64,000 bases of DNA from Limnoperna fortunei (GCA_944474755.1 OX104112.1:54913176-54977175); one strand, 5' to 3'. Counted from the first letter of the stretch, positions 24,749 to 35,800 are shown. The notes: generated from the letters alone by a model not told the origin. Numbers and translations: made by a program.

Positions 24749-24766
24749 TGGTGGCAGCGGTGGGAT
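24749..24766 (+). other. Primer-binding site, tRNA-Leu
   Basis: TGGTGGCAGCGGTGGGAT starts 3 bp after the LTR. It is the exact complement of the 18-nt 3' end (with CCA) of animal tRNA-Leu of the AAG/TAG type, as I remember those genes. It primes minus-strand DNA synthesis. Confidence 0.85.
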
Positions 24767-24827
24767 ATGTGGAAACATCACATCGAAAGCTAATTGACCA
24801 GTTACAAATTAGTTATAATTTGAAGGT

Positions 24828-26354
24828 ATGGACAGATCTAGATACACAGATGACGAAGACTCGGAATTGTACCATCCAAGGGGATTGGATAGGACTATAG
24901 ATTTAGAGAGGGAGATAGAAAAATTAAACGCAGAAATAGAAAAGTTGAAAACAACACCGGTGGAGTCTTTCGTGCATTCAACTCCAAATCAGCCCATGCA
25001 GGCTAGAAGGACAAGTGATTCGGGTATTTTTTCCAGCGATCGGTTTCGTCATGATGACTTAACTGATCAAATTTCAAATGCTAGAGGTAATGACCGCAGA
25101 GCTAATGTAACATTTAAAGACAGTTTATTGGAGGATAAGGATTCAAGAGATCGAAGTTTGGAGACCGCATCCTCAAGATACTATAGAGATGAACAGACAG
25201 GTCGGTCTGACGCATATGACAGAAATGTAACTACAAGGAGAAAAGATTATCAGAGACATAGTCCAAGAAGTGAGTCGCCAATAAACACCAAACCTTCTGT
25301 GTTTGTCAAGGCAGCTACTTACGATGGTAAATCACCTTGGCAGGATTATCAATCGCATTTTGATGCATGTGCCAAAATTAATGGATGGTCAATAGTGGAG
25401 AAAGGACTATACCTAGCCGTGTCATTAAGAGGACAGGCTCAAGGTATTTTGGGAAACTTACCTGTAGCTTACAGACAAAATTATGACAAGCTGTCTCAGG
25501 CATTAGAAGAAAGGTTCTCGCCATCAAACCAGACAGAGTTATATAGAACTCAACTAAGAGAAAGGAGACAGAGAGCAATGGAAACGTTGCCGGAACTAGG
25601 CCAAGACATTCGAAGGCTAGCAAATCTAGCATACCCAACTGCTCCTAACGAAGTGAAGGAGACATTGGCGAAAGAACAGTTTATTGACGCATTAGCATTA
25701 TCTGATATGCGGCTAAAAGTAAAGCAAGCCAGACCAATGTATTTAAATGATGCCATTCGACATGCAGTGGAATTAGAGGCATTTAATACTGCAGAAACGA
25801 AACGTGATGAAAACCGCGGATATTTTAAGTCCATGAGTATTGACAAAAGCGCTGTCAACGGAACACCAGGAACATCTATCACAGAATTGCTAACAGGCAT
25901 CCAGTCTGAGCTTGGCTATCTTCGGAAAAAGGTGACAAACCTGGAATCAGGGTTTCGTGAGCCACGATCTAAATATGTGCCGGAGAGAGTCCAACAAAGA
26001 AGTAATAACAGAAATATTGGGCCAAGATTATGTTATGGATGCAACAAAGAAGGACATTTGATTAGAGATTGTCCAAAAAACAAAGAGCAAAAGAAACCAC
26101 CTGCAGACAGTAAAACGAGACAGAGTGGAGGTTCACAAATAAGTAAAAGTGAGAGAACTAAAGGTACAGTAGGAGTTAATAAACTTGCCAATGAAGCTGG
26201 GATGTTTATTAAAGGTACCATCAATGGAATAACAGCAAATTTATTAATTGATACTGGAGCGACAGTTAGTCTTATATCCGTGGATTTTTACAAAAAGATG
26301 CCAGACGCTTCTTTATTACCAATGAATAGAACTTATTTTTTCCGCCAACGGTGA
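24828..26354 (+). CDS. gag: Gag with nucleocapsid and aspartic protease (frame-broken at the end)
   Basis: The 508-codon frame has a charged N-terminus with coiled-coil character (residues 20-45). A capsid-like helical domain spans about 160-320. A CCHC zinc knuckle (C402, C405, H410, C415; CYGCNKEGHLIRDC) binds RNA. The retropepsin active site LLIDTGATVSLI has its catalytic Asp at 475. The frame runs into TGA at 26352 just after a run of six T at 26337-26342. The reading continues one base out of phase in the pol frame, so this is either a one-base insertion in the homopolymer or a frameshift site. The position inside the protease domain favours a mutation. Confidence 0.9.
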   Translation: MDRSRYTDDEDSELYHPRGLDRTIDLEREIEKLNAEIEKLKTTPVESFVHSTPNQPMQARRTSDSGIFSSDRFRHDDLTDQISNARGNDRRANVTFKDSLLEDKDSRDRSLETASSRYYRDEQTGRSDAYDRNVTTRRKDYQRHSPRSESPINTKPSVFVKAATYDGKSPWQDYQSHFDACAKINGWSIVEKGLYLAVSLRGQAQGILGNLPVAYRQNYDKLSQALEERFSPSNQTELYRTQLRERRQRAMETLPELGQDIRRLANLAYPTAPNEVKETLAKEQFIDALALSDMRLKVKQARPMYLNDAIRHAVELEAFNTAETKRDENRGYFKSMSIDKSAVNGTPGTSITELLTGIQSELGYLRKKVTNLESGFREPRSKYVPERVQQRSNNRNIGPRLCYGCNKEGHLIRDCPKNKEQKKPPADSKTRQSGGSQISKSERTKGTVGVNKLANEAGMFIKGTINGITANLLIDTGATVSLISVDFYKKMPDASLLPMNRTYFFRQR

Positions 26355-26421
26355 ACCTTTAAAAATTCACGGTAAAACAATTGTAGACATTCAAATTGGA
26401 GGATTAAAAACGTCGACCATA

Positions 26422-29163
26422 GTGGTTGTTGCTGATGTAAACAACGATATCATATTAGGTTTAGATTTTCAGCAAAACAATAAATGCATAATTGACGTCG
26501 CAAATGCAGTAATGACTTCGGGAAGACACTCATTCAAACTACACTATGAGGGACAGATCGGGTGTTATAGGATCACCCTGTCTAACACAGTTACATTACC
26601 ACCACGAAGCGAGAGTACCATAGTTGGCACAATAGACAAAGAATCTGTTGTTAACAATCATCCAGCATTGGTTGAACCTACCGAGAACTTTCTTAATAGT
26701 AACAAAGGGCTACTTGCTAGGACACTAGTTGATCCAACGGATGGAAGCATTCCACTCCGTATTATGAACTTGTCAGAAAAAGAACAGGTTATTTACAAGA
26801 ATACTTGTGTTGGAAAATTATCTTCTGTTGAAGAAATTATTGCAAATGAAAATGTCAAAGATGAACTCCAGTTAATTCCACCTCATATGCTTAAACTTTA
26901 TGAAGATTCAGTTAAGAGCCTAACAGACAAAGAAAAGAAAATGGTACAACAGCTGTTCGCCAACTATGCTGACATATTTTCCAAGTCAGAAGACGACATT
27001 GGGCGAACTAATATAATACAGCATAAAATAAAACTTCAGGACATGAAGCCACATAAGGAACCTCCACGTAGAGTACCATTTCATTTACGAAAAGAATTTG
27101 ATGAAGCGCTTGAAAAGATGATCGAAAATGACTATATTGAACCATCGACAAGTCCGTGGGCAGCCGGTATAGTTTTAGTCCGAAAGAAAGACGGTGTCGA
27201 TTATAGACAGTTAAATTTAAAAACTGTCAAAGATGCTTATCCTTTGCCAAGAATGGATGAGTGCCTGGATAACCTAGCAGGAGCAACAATGTTCAGTACT
27301 ATGGATTTGAGCTCGGGTTACAGGCAGGTTGAAGTTGATCCGGAGGACAGACCTAAAACAGCTTTTGCGACTAGAAAAGGCTTATTTCAGTTCAAGGTCA
27401 TGCCGTTTGGGCTCTTTAATGCTCCAGGAACGCTTGAACGATTGATGGAAACAGTTTTAGCAGGTCTTCATTGGAGTATTTGCCTAATATACTTGGATGA
27501 TATTATAGTTTTTGCGAGCTCGTTTGAAAATATGATCACAAACCTATCGGCGGTTTTTGAATGTCTTCGGAATGCTGGTCTAAAATTAAAGCCGCAAAAG
27601 TGCAAATTCTTTGCAAAAGAAGCTAAATTTCTTGGACACGTTATTTCAGCCCATGGTATTGCTACTGATCCAGAGAAAATCGAAGCAGTACAACAATGGA
27701 GCATCCCTACAAACAAGACAGAACTGAAATCCTTCCTTGGTTTTTGCAGCTATTACAGGAAGTTTATTAAAGGATTTTCTGAATTAGCCAAACCTCTTCA
27801 CAAGCTCACAGAGAAAAATAGAGTTTTTAAGTGGAGCGAAGAGTGTAAACAGTCATTTGAACAGCTTAAAGGTTTGCTTATCACGGCTCCAGTATTAGCA
27901 CACCCTGATTTTGAAAAACCTATTATTTTGGATACTGATGCCAGTGGGTACTCAATGGGTGCAGTGTTATCACAAGTATGTGAAGGACAAGAGCGAGTCA
28001 TTGCATATGCAAGTAAAAGTTTATCAAAAGCAGAAAGACAGTATTGCGTGACTAGACGTGAGCTTTTAGCGGTAGTGTACTTCGTCAAGCTTTTCAAACA
28101 TTACTTAAGTGGAAAAAAGTTCCAGTTAAGGACTGATCATGGATCACTCAAATGGCTTATGAACTTCAAGAATCCTGAAGGGCAAATGGCTCGGTGGCTG
28201 GAAGTATTGTCCACCTTTGATATGGAGATACAACATCGACCTGGCCGAAAACACCTAAATGCAGACGCTTTAAGTCGTTTACCCTGCAAACAATGTGATC
28301 ATTGCTCTGAAGAACATGGGTCTCAGGAAGAAATAGACTTGCCGAGAGTAGCTGTCAACACAGTACAAAGCAAACACACTATATATTTACAAGAAGGGGA
28401 TCAGGAATTGAACCTTGAAGAACTCCAGATGAAGGATGAAGCCATACACAAGATAAAGGAATGGATTTCCTCTGAAACACAACCAAAACTTGAAGACATT
28501 TCTGGTGAGGGTCATTTTATGAGATCGCTATGGGGCCAGTGGTCCCGATTATCAATAAAGGATAATTTATTATGTAGGGAATGGAGAACTCTTGGAACAG
28601 ATGTCATTCATACTCAAGTTATCGTACCTTTGTCAGAAAGAAGAAATATACTGCGATTATGCCATGACATCAGGTCATCAGGACACCTTGGTGTTAGAAA
28701 AACACTAGCAAGGGTTAGACAAAACTTTTATTGGCCAGCAATGCAACAGGATGTAAGGAGATATATTGCTGGATGTGATGAATGTGCAAAAATGAAGGCA
28801 CCGATACCGAAGAAAAAAGCACCTATGCAGATTGTTCGCTCTGGAACATCAATGCAGCGGATTGCTTCAGATATATTAGGACCACTACCAGAAACGGACC
28901 GAGGTAATAAATACATTCTAGTAGTATCTGACTATTTTACCAAATGGACGGAAGCATTCCCTGTGACCAATATGGAATCAAAAACAGTTGCAAAAATTCT
29001 TGTAGAAGAAGTCATTTCGAGATTAGGGATTCCTGAAATTATACACTCTGACCAGGGAGGTCAATATGAAAGTAATCTTTTCCAAGAAACATACAAAAGA
29101 CCAGAACAACTCCATACCATCCCCAATCAGACGGTATGGTTGAGAGATACAACAGAACTCTAG
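26422..29163 (+). CDS. pol: Pol: reverse transcriptase, RNase H and integrase N-terminal part (frame-broken)
   Basis: The 913-codon frame is open upstream to about 26343, where it takes over the protease C-terminal half (IILGLDF). RT spans about residues 200-375, with catalytic YLDD at 357-360. The segment VRKKDGVDYRQLN lacks about five residues usually found between KKDG and VDYR, an in-frame deletion. RNase H begins near LDTDAS (D504, D506). The integrase zinc finger (HHCC) lies near residues 750-790, and the core has D817 and D877. After about residue 890 the frame shifts out of the integrase core, so the catalytic Glu and C-terminal domain lie in the next frame (29097-29861). Polyprotein expression from the genomic RNA is family knowledge. 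Confidence 0.92.
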   Translation: MVVADVNNDIILGLDFQQNNKCIIDVANAVMTSGRHSFKLHYEGQIGCYRITLSNTVTLPPRSESTIVGTIDKESVVNNHPALVEPTENFLNSNKGLLARTLVDPTDGSIPLRIMNLSEKEQVIYKNTCVGKLSSVEEIIANENVKDELQLIPPHMLKLYEDSVKSLTDKEKKMVQQLFANYADIFSKSEDDIGRTNIIQHKIKLQDMKPHKEPPRRVPFHLRKEFDEALEKMIENDYIEPSTSPWAAGIVLVRKKDGVDYRQLNLKTVKDAYPLPRMDECLDNLAGATMFSTMDLSSGYRQVEVDPEDRPKTAFATRKGLFQFKVMPFGLFNAPGTLERLMETVLAGLHWSICLIYLDDIIVFASSFENMITNLSAVFECLRNAGLKLKPQKCKFFAKEAKFLGHVISAHGIATDPEKIEAVQQWSIPTNKTELKSFLGFCSYYRKFIKGFSELAKPLHKLTEKNRVFKWSEECKQSFEQLKGLLITAPVLAHPDFEKPIILDTDASGYSMGAVLSQVCEGQERVIAYASKSLSKAERQYCVTRRELLAVVYFVKLFKHYLSGKKFQLRTDHGSLKWLMNFKNPEGQMARWLEVLSTFDMEIQHRPGRKHLNADALSRLPCKQCDHCSEEHGSQEEIDLPRVAVNTVQSKHTIYLQEGDQELNLEELQMKDEAIHKIKEWISSETQPKLEDISGEGHFMRSLWGQWSRLSIKDNLLCREWRTLGTDVIHTQVIVPLSERRNILRLCHDIRSSGHLGVRKTLARVRQNFYWPAMQQDVRRYIAGCDECAKMKAPIPKKKAPMQIVRSGTSMQRIASDILGPLPETDRGNKYILVVSDYFTKWTEAFPVTNMESKTVAKILVEEVISRLGIPEIIHSDQGGQYESNLFQETYKRPEQLHTIPNQTVWLRDTTEL

Positions 29164-29861
29164 AGGCAATGTTGCGAGGATATGTGGGTGACGACCAACG
29201 AGATTGGGATCTACAGTTGCCATATATTATGATGGCGTACAGATCTTCTGAACATGAGAGTACAAATTTCACACCTAATACGTTAATGCTAGGGCGAGAA
29301 GTTTCTACTCCATTACACCTCGTTTATGGCTTGCCTCGAACCATCAAAGAAATGCCAGTAAACCAGTGGGTATGGTTGCTAGAGGAAAGATTGGAACAGG
29401 CTCATCAGCTAGTTAGAAGATATTCGGAGAGTGCCAATCGACGTCAGAAAATATACCATGATAAGAGACAAGCTTGGGAACAATTCAAAGTAGGGGACGA
29501 GGTTTACGTCTATTTTCCACAGCGGAAAACTAATTGTTCTCCTAAACTTACATCATTCTGGAGAGGTCCATTTGCAATTAATAGACAAATATCAGTGGTG
29601 TTGTACGAAGTAAGTTGTGGGAAAAATGGTCAAGGTGTAGTTATTCACTGCGATCGATTAAGGAAAAGAAAGTCCCAAACTTTGACGATGGAGAACAGCG
29701 AACATTTGTCAACACCTCTAGCAACTAATCACGAACAGGACATAGCAGAAACATATGAAGGTGTGTTAGATGTAGTAGATTTTCTGACAGAGCCTACACG
29801 ACCAAAACGGGAACGTAAAAGGCCTGCATATTTACAAGACTATGAATGTGATAAAGTGTAG
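29097..29861 (+). CDS. Integrase C-terminal part (continues pol in another frame)
   Basis: Similarity resumes at KTRTTPYHPQSDGMVERYNR (first ATG at 29136). The Glu at 29142-29144 is the third DDE catalytic residue. A GPF/Y-type C-terminal domain follows (SFWRGPFAI ... VVIHCDRLRKRK). Compared with the family, about seven residues are missing at the junction near 29095, so a small deletion that is not a multiple of three, rather than a translational shift, explains the frame change. It ends with a basic tail and TAG at 29859. No chromodomain is recognisable. Confidence 0.85.
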   Translation, partial: KTRTTPYHPQSDGMVERYNRTLEAMLRGYVGDDQRDWDLQLPYIMMAYRSSEHESTNFTPNTLMLGREVSTPLHLVYGLPRTIKEMPVNQWVWLLEERLEQAHQLVRRYSESANRRQKIYHDKRQAWEQFKVGDEVYVYFPQRKTNCSPKLTSFWRGPFAINRQISVVLYEVSCGKNGQGVVIHCDRLRKRKSQTLTMENSEHLSTPLATNHEQDIAETYEGVLDVVDFLTEPTRPKRERKRPAYLQDYECDKV

Positions 29862-29940
29862 AATCAATGTGGTTCTCCAAATTTAGGAGCGATTAACGGA
29901 AACTATATACATAATGCATTTAGCTCCCATGCTTTCACGA

Positions 29941-30180
29941 ATATAAAATTGCCGATCTTTGGCGAGTTTATAGAAGGAAAAGAATGTAAGTTTATGAAAA
30001 TGCTTTTGCAAACAAACGTGAAATAACGTTATTTTAATTGTTTAATAGGTTGTATATTTCTAGTATAATTGATTCTAATGTTTAAACATTTATACGATGA
30101 GTTTTTGCGTGTTCTTGTTCGGTAGCTTTTATAGTTGGATTTGTACATATATACTCTTATGATTATATACTTTTTTTCAG
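29941..30180 (+). promoter_or_regulatory. Possible TATA box and intron ahead of ORF3
   Basis: ATATAAAATT begins at 29941. A strong splice donor (GAAT then GTAAGT at 29986) and a textbook acceptor (pyrimidine run tttttttcag ending at 30180) lie four bases before the ORF3 start codon. This allows either a spliced subgenomic mRNA or an internal transcript with a 195-bp intron. RNA evidence is needed. Confidence 0.45.
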
Positions 30181-30184
30181 AATT

Positions 30185-30874
30185 ATGGCTAAAACTAAAA
30201 CAACTCCAAGACAAGCAATTGAAGTACAACTTGTTAAGACCTATAATTGCTGCTTATGTAATGATTCGCTTAAAAGTGAAACTGCTTTGAAAGATCACCT
30301 TCTAAAGTGTGTAGAAGAAACTAACAAATATAACTGTAAAATATGCCACAAAAACTTCAAAAAGAGAACATATTTATCAAGGCACGTTAAAAATGTACAC
30401 GGTGAAAAAGCTGTTAGTCAGCGAAACGCAAGTAGTATCGAACTAAAAGAAGTTGAAAAAGAAGACAGCGAAAAGGACGACGATAGCGTTAGCGAATGAG
30501 AAAATGAAAAAAAAGAAGTCGATTCTGATTTGGATCAATATGATCCAAATATTGAATTGGGTGAAGATGAAGAAGAGATCATTGAAACGCAGAACGTAAA
30601 TACATCTGAACTACTGCCCGAAGAGCTGCAATTAGGCAGGACAATCAGAAAGCCTTGTAAACCTCAAAAGGTGTGTACGCCAAAGAGGAAAATAGAGCAA
30701 GCTGAAAACACTGACAATCAAAGCAGCAATCAAAGTGTCAAAGAGAGTACAAACAGTATTGTCAACCCGAAACCTGTTAAGAGAAGGGTTCTTACCCGAA
30801 CCATTACCAAATATATTGAAAACAATAACAACATAGAGAAGATTGTGGAGGAAGAATTGTGGTTCGACTATTGA
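30185..30874 (+). pseudogene. ORF3: accessory zinc-finger protein of the LTR element (one in-frame stop)
   Basis: It lies between pol and the 3' LTR, where some retroelements carry env. The frame 30185-30499 and the frame 30530-30874 are in the same phase, separated only by TGA at 30497-30499, so they were one frame of 229 codons. Residues about 19-42 form a C2HC finger (CLC ... H-x3-C) and about 50-75 a classical C2H2 finger (CKIC ... H-x4-H). An acidic Glu/Asp/Ser segment and a basic Lys/Arg-rich region follow, ending EEELWFDY. It has no signal peptide or membrane segment, so it is not an envelope. A nuclear or nucleic-acid-binding role is inferred from the fingers. It may have been captured from a host gene. 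Confidence 0.75.
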
Positions 30875-31516
30875 TTTTGTTGTTCGTAGAAAAGTCTTTG
30901 CGAGGAACGCAACTTTTAATAAAGTTATTGTGTTGCTTTGTTTGATTGTGTTCATTTCTTGTAGTCCTTCGAATGAGACGGTAAACCGAGGTCCCGTGTT
31001 CAGGAACCGTCACAGCCTGTGCACGTTAAAGATCCCTCCTGCAGAGTTCGTTTAGAGTAGGCCTCTTTGGGCCGCTGCAGAGGCAAAATTTGTTAGGGAT
31101 ACCCAAAATTGTTATTTTATTTAGGCAGTGGCATTCTATATTGCAGACGTTCGAATCGTATTTATTTTCTAGATAAGAGCAGGTGTTTTGTGTGTTTTTG
31201 CTGTCTATTGAATAGCATTCTGTTTGATTACAGGAGAGAACGAATGTGTTGAAACTAAGATTTTCTGGTCCTTCATGCTAGTCTGAAGCACCAGTTGGTG
31301 TTGTTACATGGTCCGTTGGGGATCATTATATTGACCATTGGTTGGTCATGGTATTCAGTTTGGTATATAGTTATACTGATGTTTTTGGTTTTCTATTAGG
31401 ATAATAGATGTAATGCCTGGGTTGACAGTTTCTTCAGATTGAAGTTGTAATAGACAACAGGGCTTGGATGAAGAATGATGGTCATGCGGGACGCATGAAT
31501 TTGGAGGCGTGGGTAG
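30875..31516 (+). other. 3' untranslated region of the LTR element
   Basis: No coding capacity. A segment at about 30980-31070, including cctgtgcacgttaaagatcc, looks like an inserted short repeat. The last 17 bases (tttggaggcgtgggtag, 31500-31516) are the best candidate purine tract but are interrupted by pyrimidines. Confidence 0.5.
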
Positions 31517-32385
31517 TGTAACGGAGAATAGCTTATACTACCATTTAGTCAGTGAAAATACTCCTTTTGTTAAACATTACATCCATACGATTCGTTTAAT
31601 TTGATATATTTTAGCGCATCTATTTACAATCTATTAATAGAACCGACACGTTTAGAAAATCGATAATGTAATACACACCCCTGCAATTACATAGATATTG
31701 AAAAAATAAACTGTTCCAGTTAAATAGAACCGTCCTGAATGTTGACCACCCCTTGAATTACATTACTGTTTGTTATACGCTTAAACTCTTCCTGTTGACG
31801 TCAAAGAATTTTAGTATAAAAAGCCGCGAGACCCTGTATTTTGTGTCATTCTGTTCTTGACCACCGATCTTTGCGGATCGACTGATTTAGAATTACAGTG
31901 TTGAAGCTGTACAGCCTAAACAAGTAATTCTGAATAGCTCTCAGTGCTGAAGTGCAATAGGCGATAGTGCTTAGGTGACGTTCGAGTACCAGTGCTATTT
32001 GACTGTGTCTTTTAGCAAGGTTATTCGAATAAGATTGTTTAAGAGGTATTGTTGACGTTGAAGGCAAAGGTGCTATTTGACTGTGTGTCATTTAGCAAGG
32101 TGCTATTTTACTGTGTGTCATTTAGCAAGGTGTTATTTGACTAGGGTTGTTTAAGAGATTTTGTAGATTTTAAAAGTGGTAAGAAGCAAGGGTGCTGTTT
32201 AAGCTCAAGCTTGGTGTTATTTAACAGTAGCGTTTATAAGTTGTTGATTTTAAATTGTTGAAAAGCGGAAGTGTTGTTTGGGATCGCATATCAAACAGGA
32301 TTCCACAGATCAATCTGACTTACAGCAGATTCGTACCCAAGGGTTAAATACCATAGCCCACTTTCGGCTCGGTATACACGTTACA
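31517..32385 (+). repeat. 3' LTR
   Basis: 869 bp, matching the 5' LTR with about a dozen substitutions and three small deletions, including a 10-bp one near 32064. The CRE-like site and TATA box are retained. CTCC follows at 32386-32389. Confidence 0.95.
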
Positions 32386-32862
32386 CTCCTGTCCTTACAG
32401 TTTCTCATTTATCTGTATTGGTCCTCGACGCTAAAGGTGGTATCCAACCTCGATTCAGTGGCAGGGCCAATGCAGAATTAGCTTAGTAATACTATAATAC
32501 TAATAACAAAGAAAGAAACATCGTATTATGTGTTGTGCATATCGTTAGATGTCTATTTGCAAACCTGCAGAAGAGTACTTATTTTCAAACTACACGATCT
32601 TTCAACGACACGGGGCATGAAATGAACGTAAAAACACTGACAAATAACATACTATAATTGATAAAAAAATATCTCAATAAATCTGTGTACAAGCAAAAAG
32701 CAATGCATAGCATTCAAACAACCAACAAAAAGGCAAAATTAAATATTAAACTTGGTTCCTTAACAATATAAGTTTATGGAAGCAGAATACATATTTGTTT
32801 TCGATAAGAGAAATAAAGACAATAAATATAATTAAACTGCCATTTGTTCTGAGAACAAATGA
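32386..32862. other. 3' flank of the LTR insertion
   Basis: No gene or repeat recognised beyond the CTCC duplication. Confidence 0.4.
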
Positions 32863-35800
32863 GAAGGTCTTTCCCACCGTTCCTCTAAAGTCAGAAAAGT
32901 TAGGTATTGCTATGGGATTTTGTGTCTTGGTATAGCACAAAATGTCACTTTTAGTCATAAAAAAGTTATTTGAGTAAAGAAAGTGGTCAGGAGCCAAAAA
33001 ATATATAATTGTTAAGGACTTTCACACTTTCATATTGCTAGGGACAAAAGGCCACTTCCGGTCATGATATTACATATTGCACTAAAGTACATCATTCTGA
33101 TTCTAAAAATATATGGTTGCTAAGGACTTTTTATAACCGTCACCTTGTTGCTATGGTATGACCTTGACCTATTACCTTTGACCTTTGGCTCAAATTGAAG
33201 CTCTTTTCCTACTGATCATGTTAAACCTATATGTTTACTATATTATCTCTAACCGTTTTCAAGTTTCACCAAAAATCCGATTAACCGAAACGCGTCAAGG
33301 GCTGAAACTTGAAAACGGTTCATCGCACAGCTGCGAGTCAATGTACCAAATGAAGGTCTCAATAAGAGGAGTATTTTCCTAATTTATTGTCTACTTCTAT
33401 CTTTTAGGGTTTATGAGATATAGTGCTAACAAGACCTCTGGTGACCTTTGACCTTGACTTTTGACCTTTGACCTTGACATTTTTAAATGTTACATATGTC
33501 ACTTAGGATCAATGGTGGTGGTCCCAAGTCTCTAGGACTTACGGTTTTCAAGAAAAAATTCTTGATGCGTTGCAACATTTTTCAGGTCAAAAACGCGTAA
33601 ACAGGAAGTTGAGTGGAAGAAATAAATTTGCATGTTAAATCATCGCCATAGGTCAGTCTACATTTTGTACACTTCAGATTTTGAGAATCGGTTACGGTTT
33701 CTGAGTTTATCTGCTAACAAGGGTTTTTGTGTTGGGGCAGATAACTCTGTTACTAAAAATAGATCGGTCTAAAAGCACGAGCCATGTCATCTCCGGATAT
33801 GACCGATTAAGTATCGAAATGATATGTCAAGACACTTTTTGGCAAACCTCCGCGGAAGAAGAAAAAAAACTTAAAACTAAAGGGCCCGGCCCCCCAACAG
33901 GGCCAGCATGTAAACTTATTTTGTTATACATCTTGGTAGTTTTAATTGATTGTCTCACATTGATTTAGAAATAGCTTTGCACTAATTTTGAGGAAAAAAA
34001 ACGGGAAAATGGGACTCTGCGGATTTAAATATTGTGACAAAAATTTGTTAAACTAGTTTTAAAAATTCATATACATTATTTTGGTGTGTGAAATAAATAC
34101 TTCTTTGTCATTTCGCTCTGTCTATAGTAACACATTAAATGAACACTTTACATTTCACTGAGGTGTCTTCGTCGAAGCTCGCGTTCATAGCATTTTGTCG
34201 TTTTACCGGCATTTTGTCAGCGTCTTCTGTCTCTCGTTCTGTGTGGACATATACTACATGAAGCACGATCTTTAATCTCAGTGATTATTTATTTCAGGAC
34301 GACACGGATTATTATAAACATGCCGACGAGCATTTAAAGACGTTTTCACATTATTGCATAGGAATTTCACGCTGGAAAATAAGGATACGATTCACGTAGC
34401 AGACGACTGAATACACAAAAATTCACGTCGGAAATGGTTTCAATTTGATTAAAATGTGAGGTAAAATGCAGTTCTGATAGTTAGAACAACTTGTTGAGAA
34501 ACGATTTACACCATGATTCACTGACGATAACTGAAATGGACATCACAGCAGACGAAATTTACAAATAAGGGGGAGGAGTGGTCACTTGCTTCAATCTGGG
34601 ATTTTAAGGATTTCTTGACTCGTATACTTTGAGGAAATACGTTTTTAGACTGAAATCCACATTCTAAACGGAAAGTATCTTCTAATTAGCTAACAAAGTA
34701 AGTTGATTAAATTTAGTGTTTCTGTCATGTATATTGAAAAAATGTACACTATGGAAGTAGACCAAACTACACATAACATTTTATGCAAACTTATTTTGTC
34801 ATACATCTTGGTATTTTTAGTTGATTGTCATCCTCACAAGTCAGGGTTTCTGTGTCCACATGTGTTCACGAACCCCTGACAAACTTAGCTAGGAATTCCA
34901 GGGCTAGAAGATGTTCGTATGACGTCAATCCTTTAAAATATCAACTAATGAAATTGGTTGAAAGAGGCAAGTGTTTGGCAGTAGTCATTCTTACTCATTC
35001 TGGTGTGTGAATAAAACGTAACACAACTGAATAATAACGCGGTAATAACAAACTATTAACACTACTGTACAAAATACACTGATTTTCACATGGTCTACGC
35101 AACACATCCGTTTGGTTTATTTACAATCGACATCGGGATATCCCCTAACCAAGTCGTGAATGAAAGCGAGCTTTTGATTGGCTACATTAAGGTACGATGT
35201 AGCCAATCAAAATAGTGACTTCTAGCCCGGGAATATCCTAGCTAAGTTTGTCAGGGGTTCGTGGACACATGTGGACCCAGAAACCCTGACTTGTGAGGAT
35301 GGTTGATTGTCTCCATACAATATTATTATTATGATTCAGAAATAGCTTTGTACCCATTTTTAATGGAGAAACACACTAAAATGGGACACATCAGCTTTAA
35401 ATATTTTAAATTTAATAATAAAACAATAAGAAAAGAGGGAAACTTGTAGAAATCACAAGGTTTTGTTTTAACATTGGTTTAAAATGTGTCGATTTAGGCT
35501 ATTGTCACAGTGTTGAATATTTTTTCATGAAAATCTAGGAATATAGCGTACCATTTTTAAAGTAATTGCACTTAAATTGCTAATTTCTGTATAAATGTGC
35601 AAGTTAACATTATTTCAATCATTTTAATAATTATCACATTTGGTTTAATACAGCAAATTTTGTAACAAAGTGCATGTTTTCTTCACTCGACACATAGTTA
35701 CCCACTGTCGGAACTCGCTCAATGTTCATTATTTTATCAATTTTTGCCAAAAGTTAGTTTTTTATGTTACAAAAAGTACATTTAGTATGTACTAAAAATT

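Larger units (their letters stand above)
23863..32385 (+). mobile_element. Complete Ty3/Gypsy-type LTR retrotransposon, 8523 bp
   Basis: Two long terminal repeats (883 and 869 bp) begin TGTAACGG and end GTTACA. They flank a tRNA-Leu primer site, gag-protease, RT-RNase H-integrase, an extra zinc-finger frame, and a poor purine tract at the 3' LTR border. The domain order PR-RT-RH-IN is that of Ty3/Gypsy (Metaviridae). The flanks share CTCC (23859-23862 and 32386-32389), a 4-bp target duplication. By eye the LTRs differ by about a dozen substitutions and three indels (1, 3 and 10 bp), so the insertion is fairly recent, yet gag, RT, IN and ORF3 each carry a lesion. Confidence 0.95.

Noticed and set aside
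26337..26354. Programmed gag-pol frameshift
   Set aside because: The break is inside the protease domain at a plain T-run, just past the active site. A mutation is simpler, though sibling copies could overturn this.
30185..30874. Retroviral envelope
   Set aside because: The position fits, but there is no signal peptide, membrane segment or glycosylation-rich ectodomain; zinc fingers are present instead.
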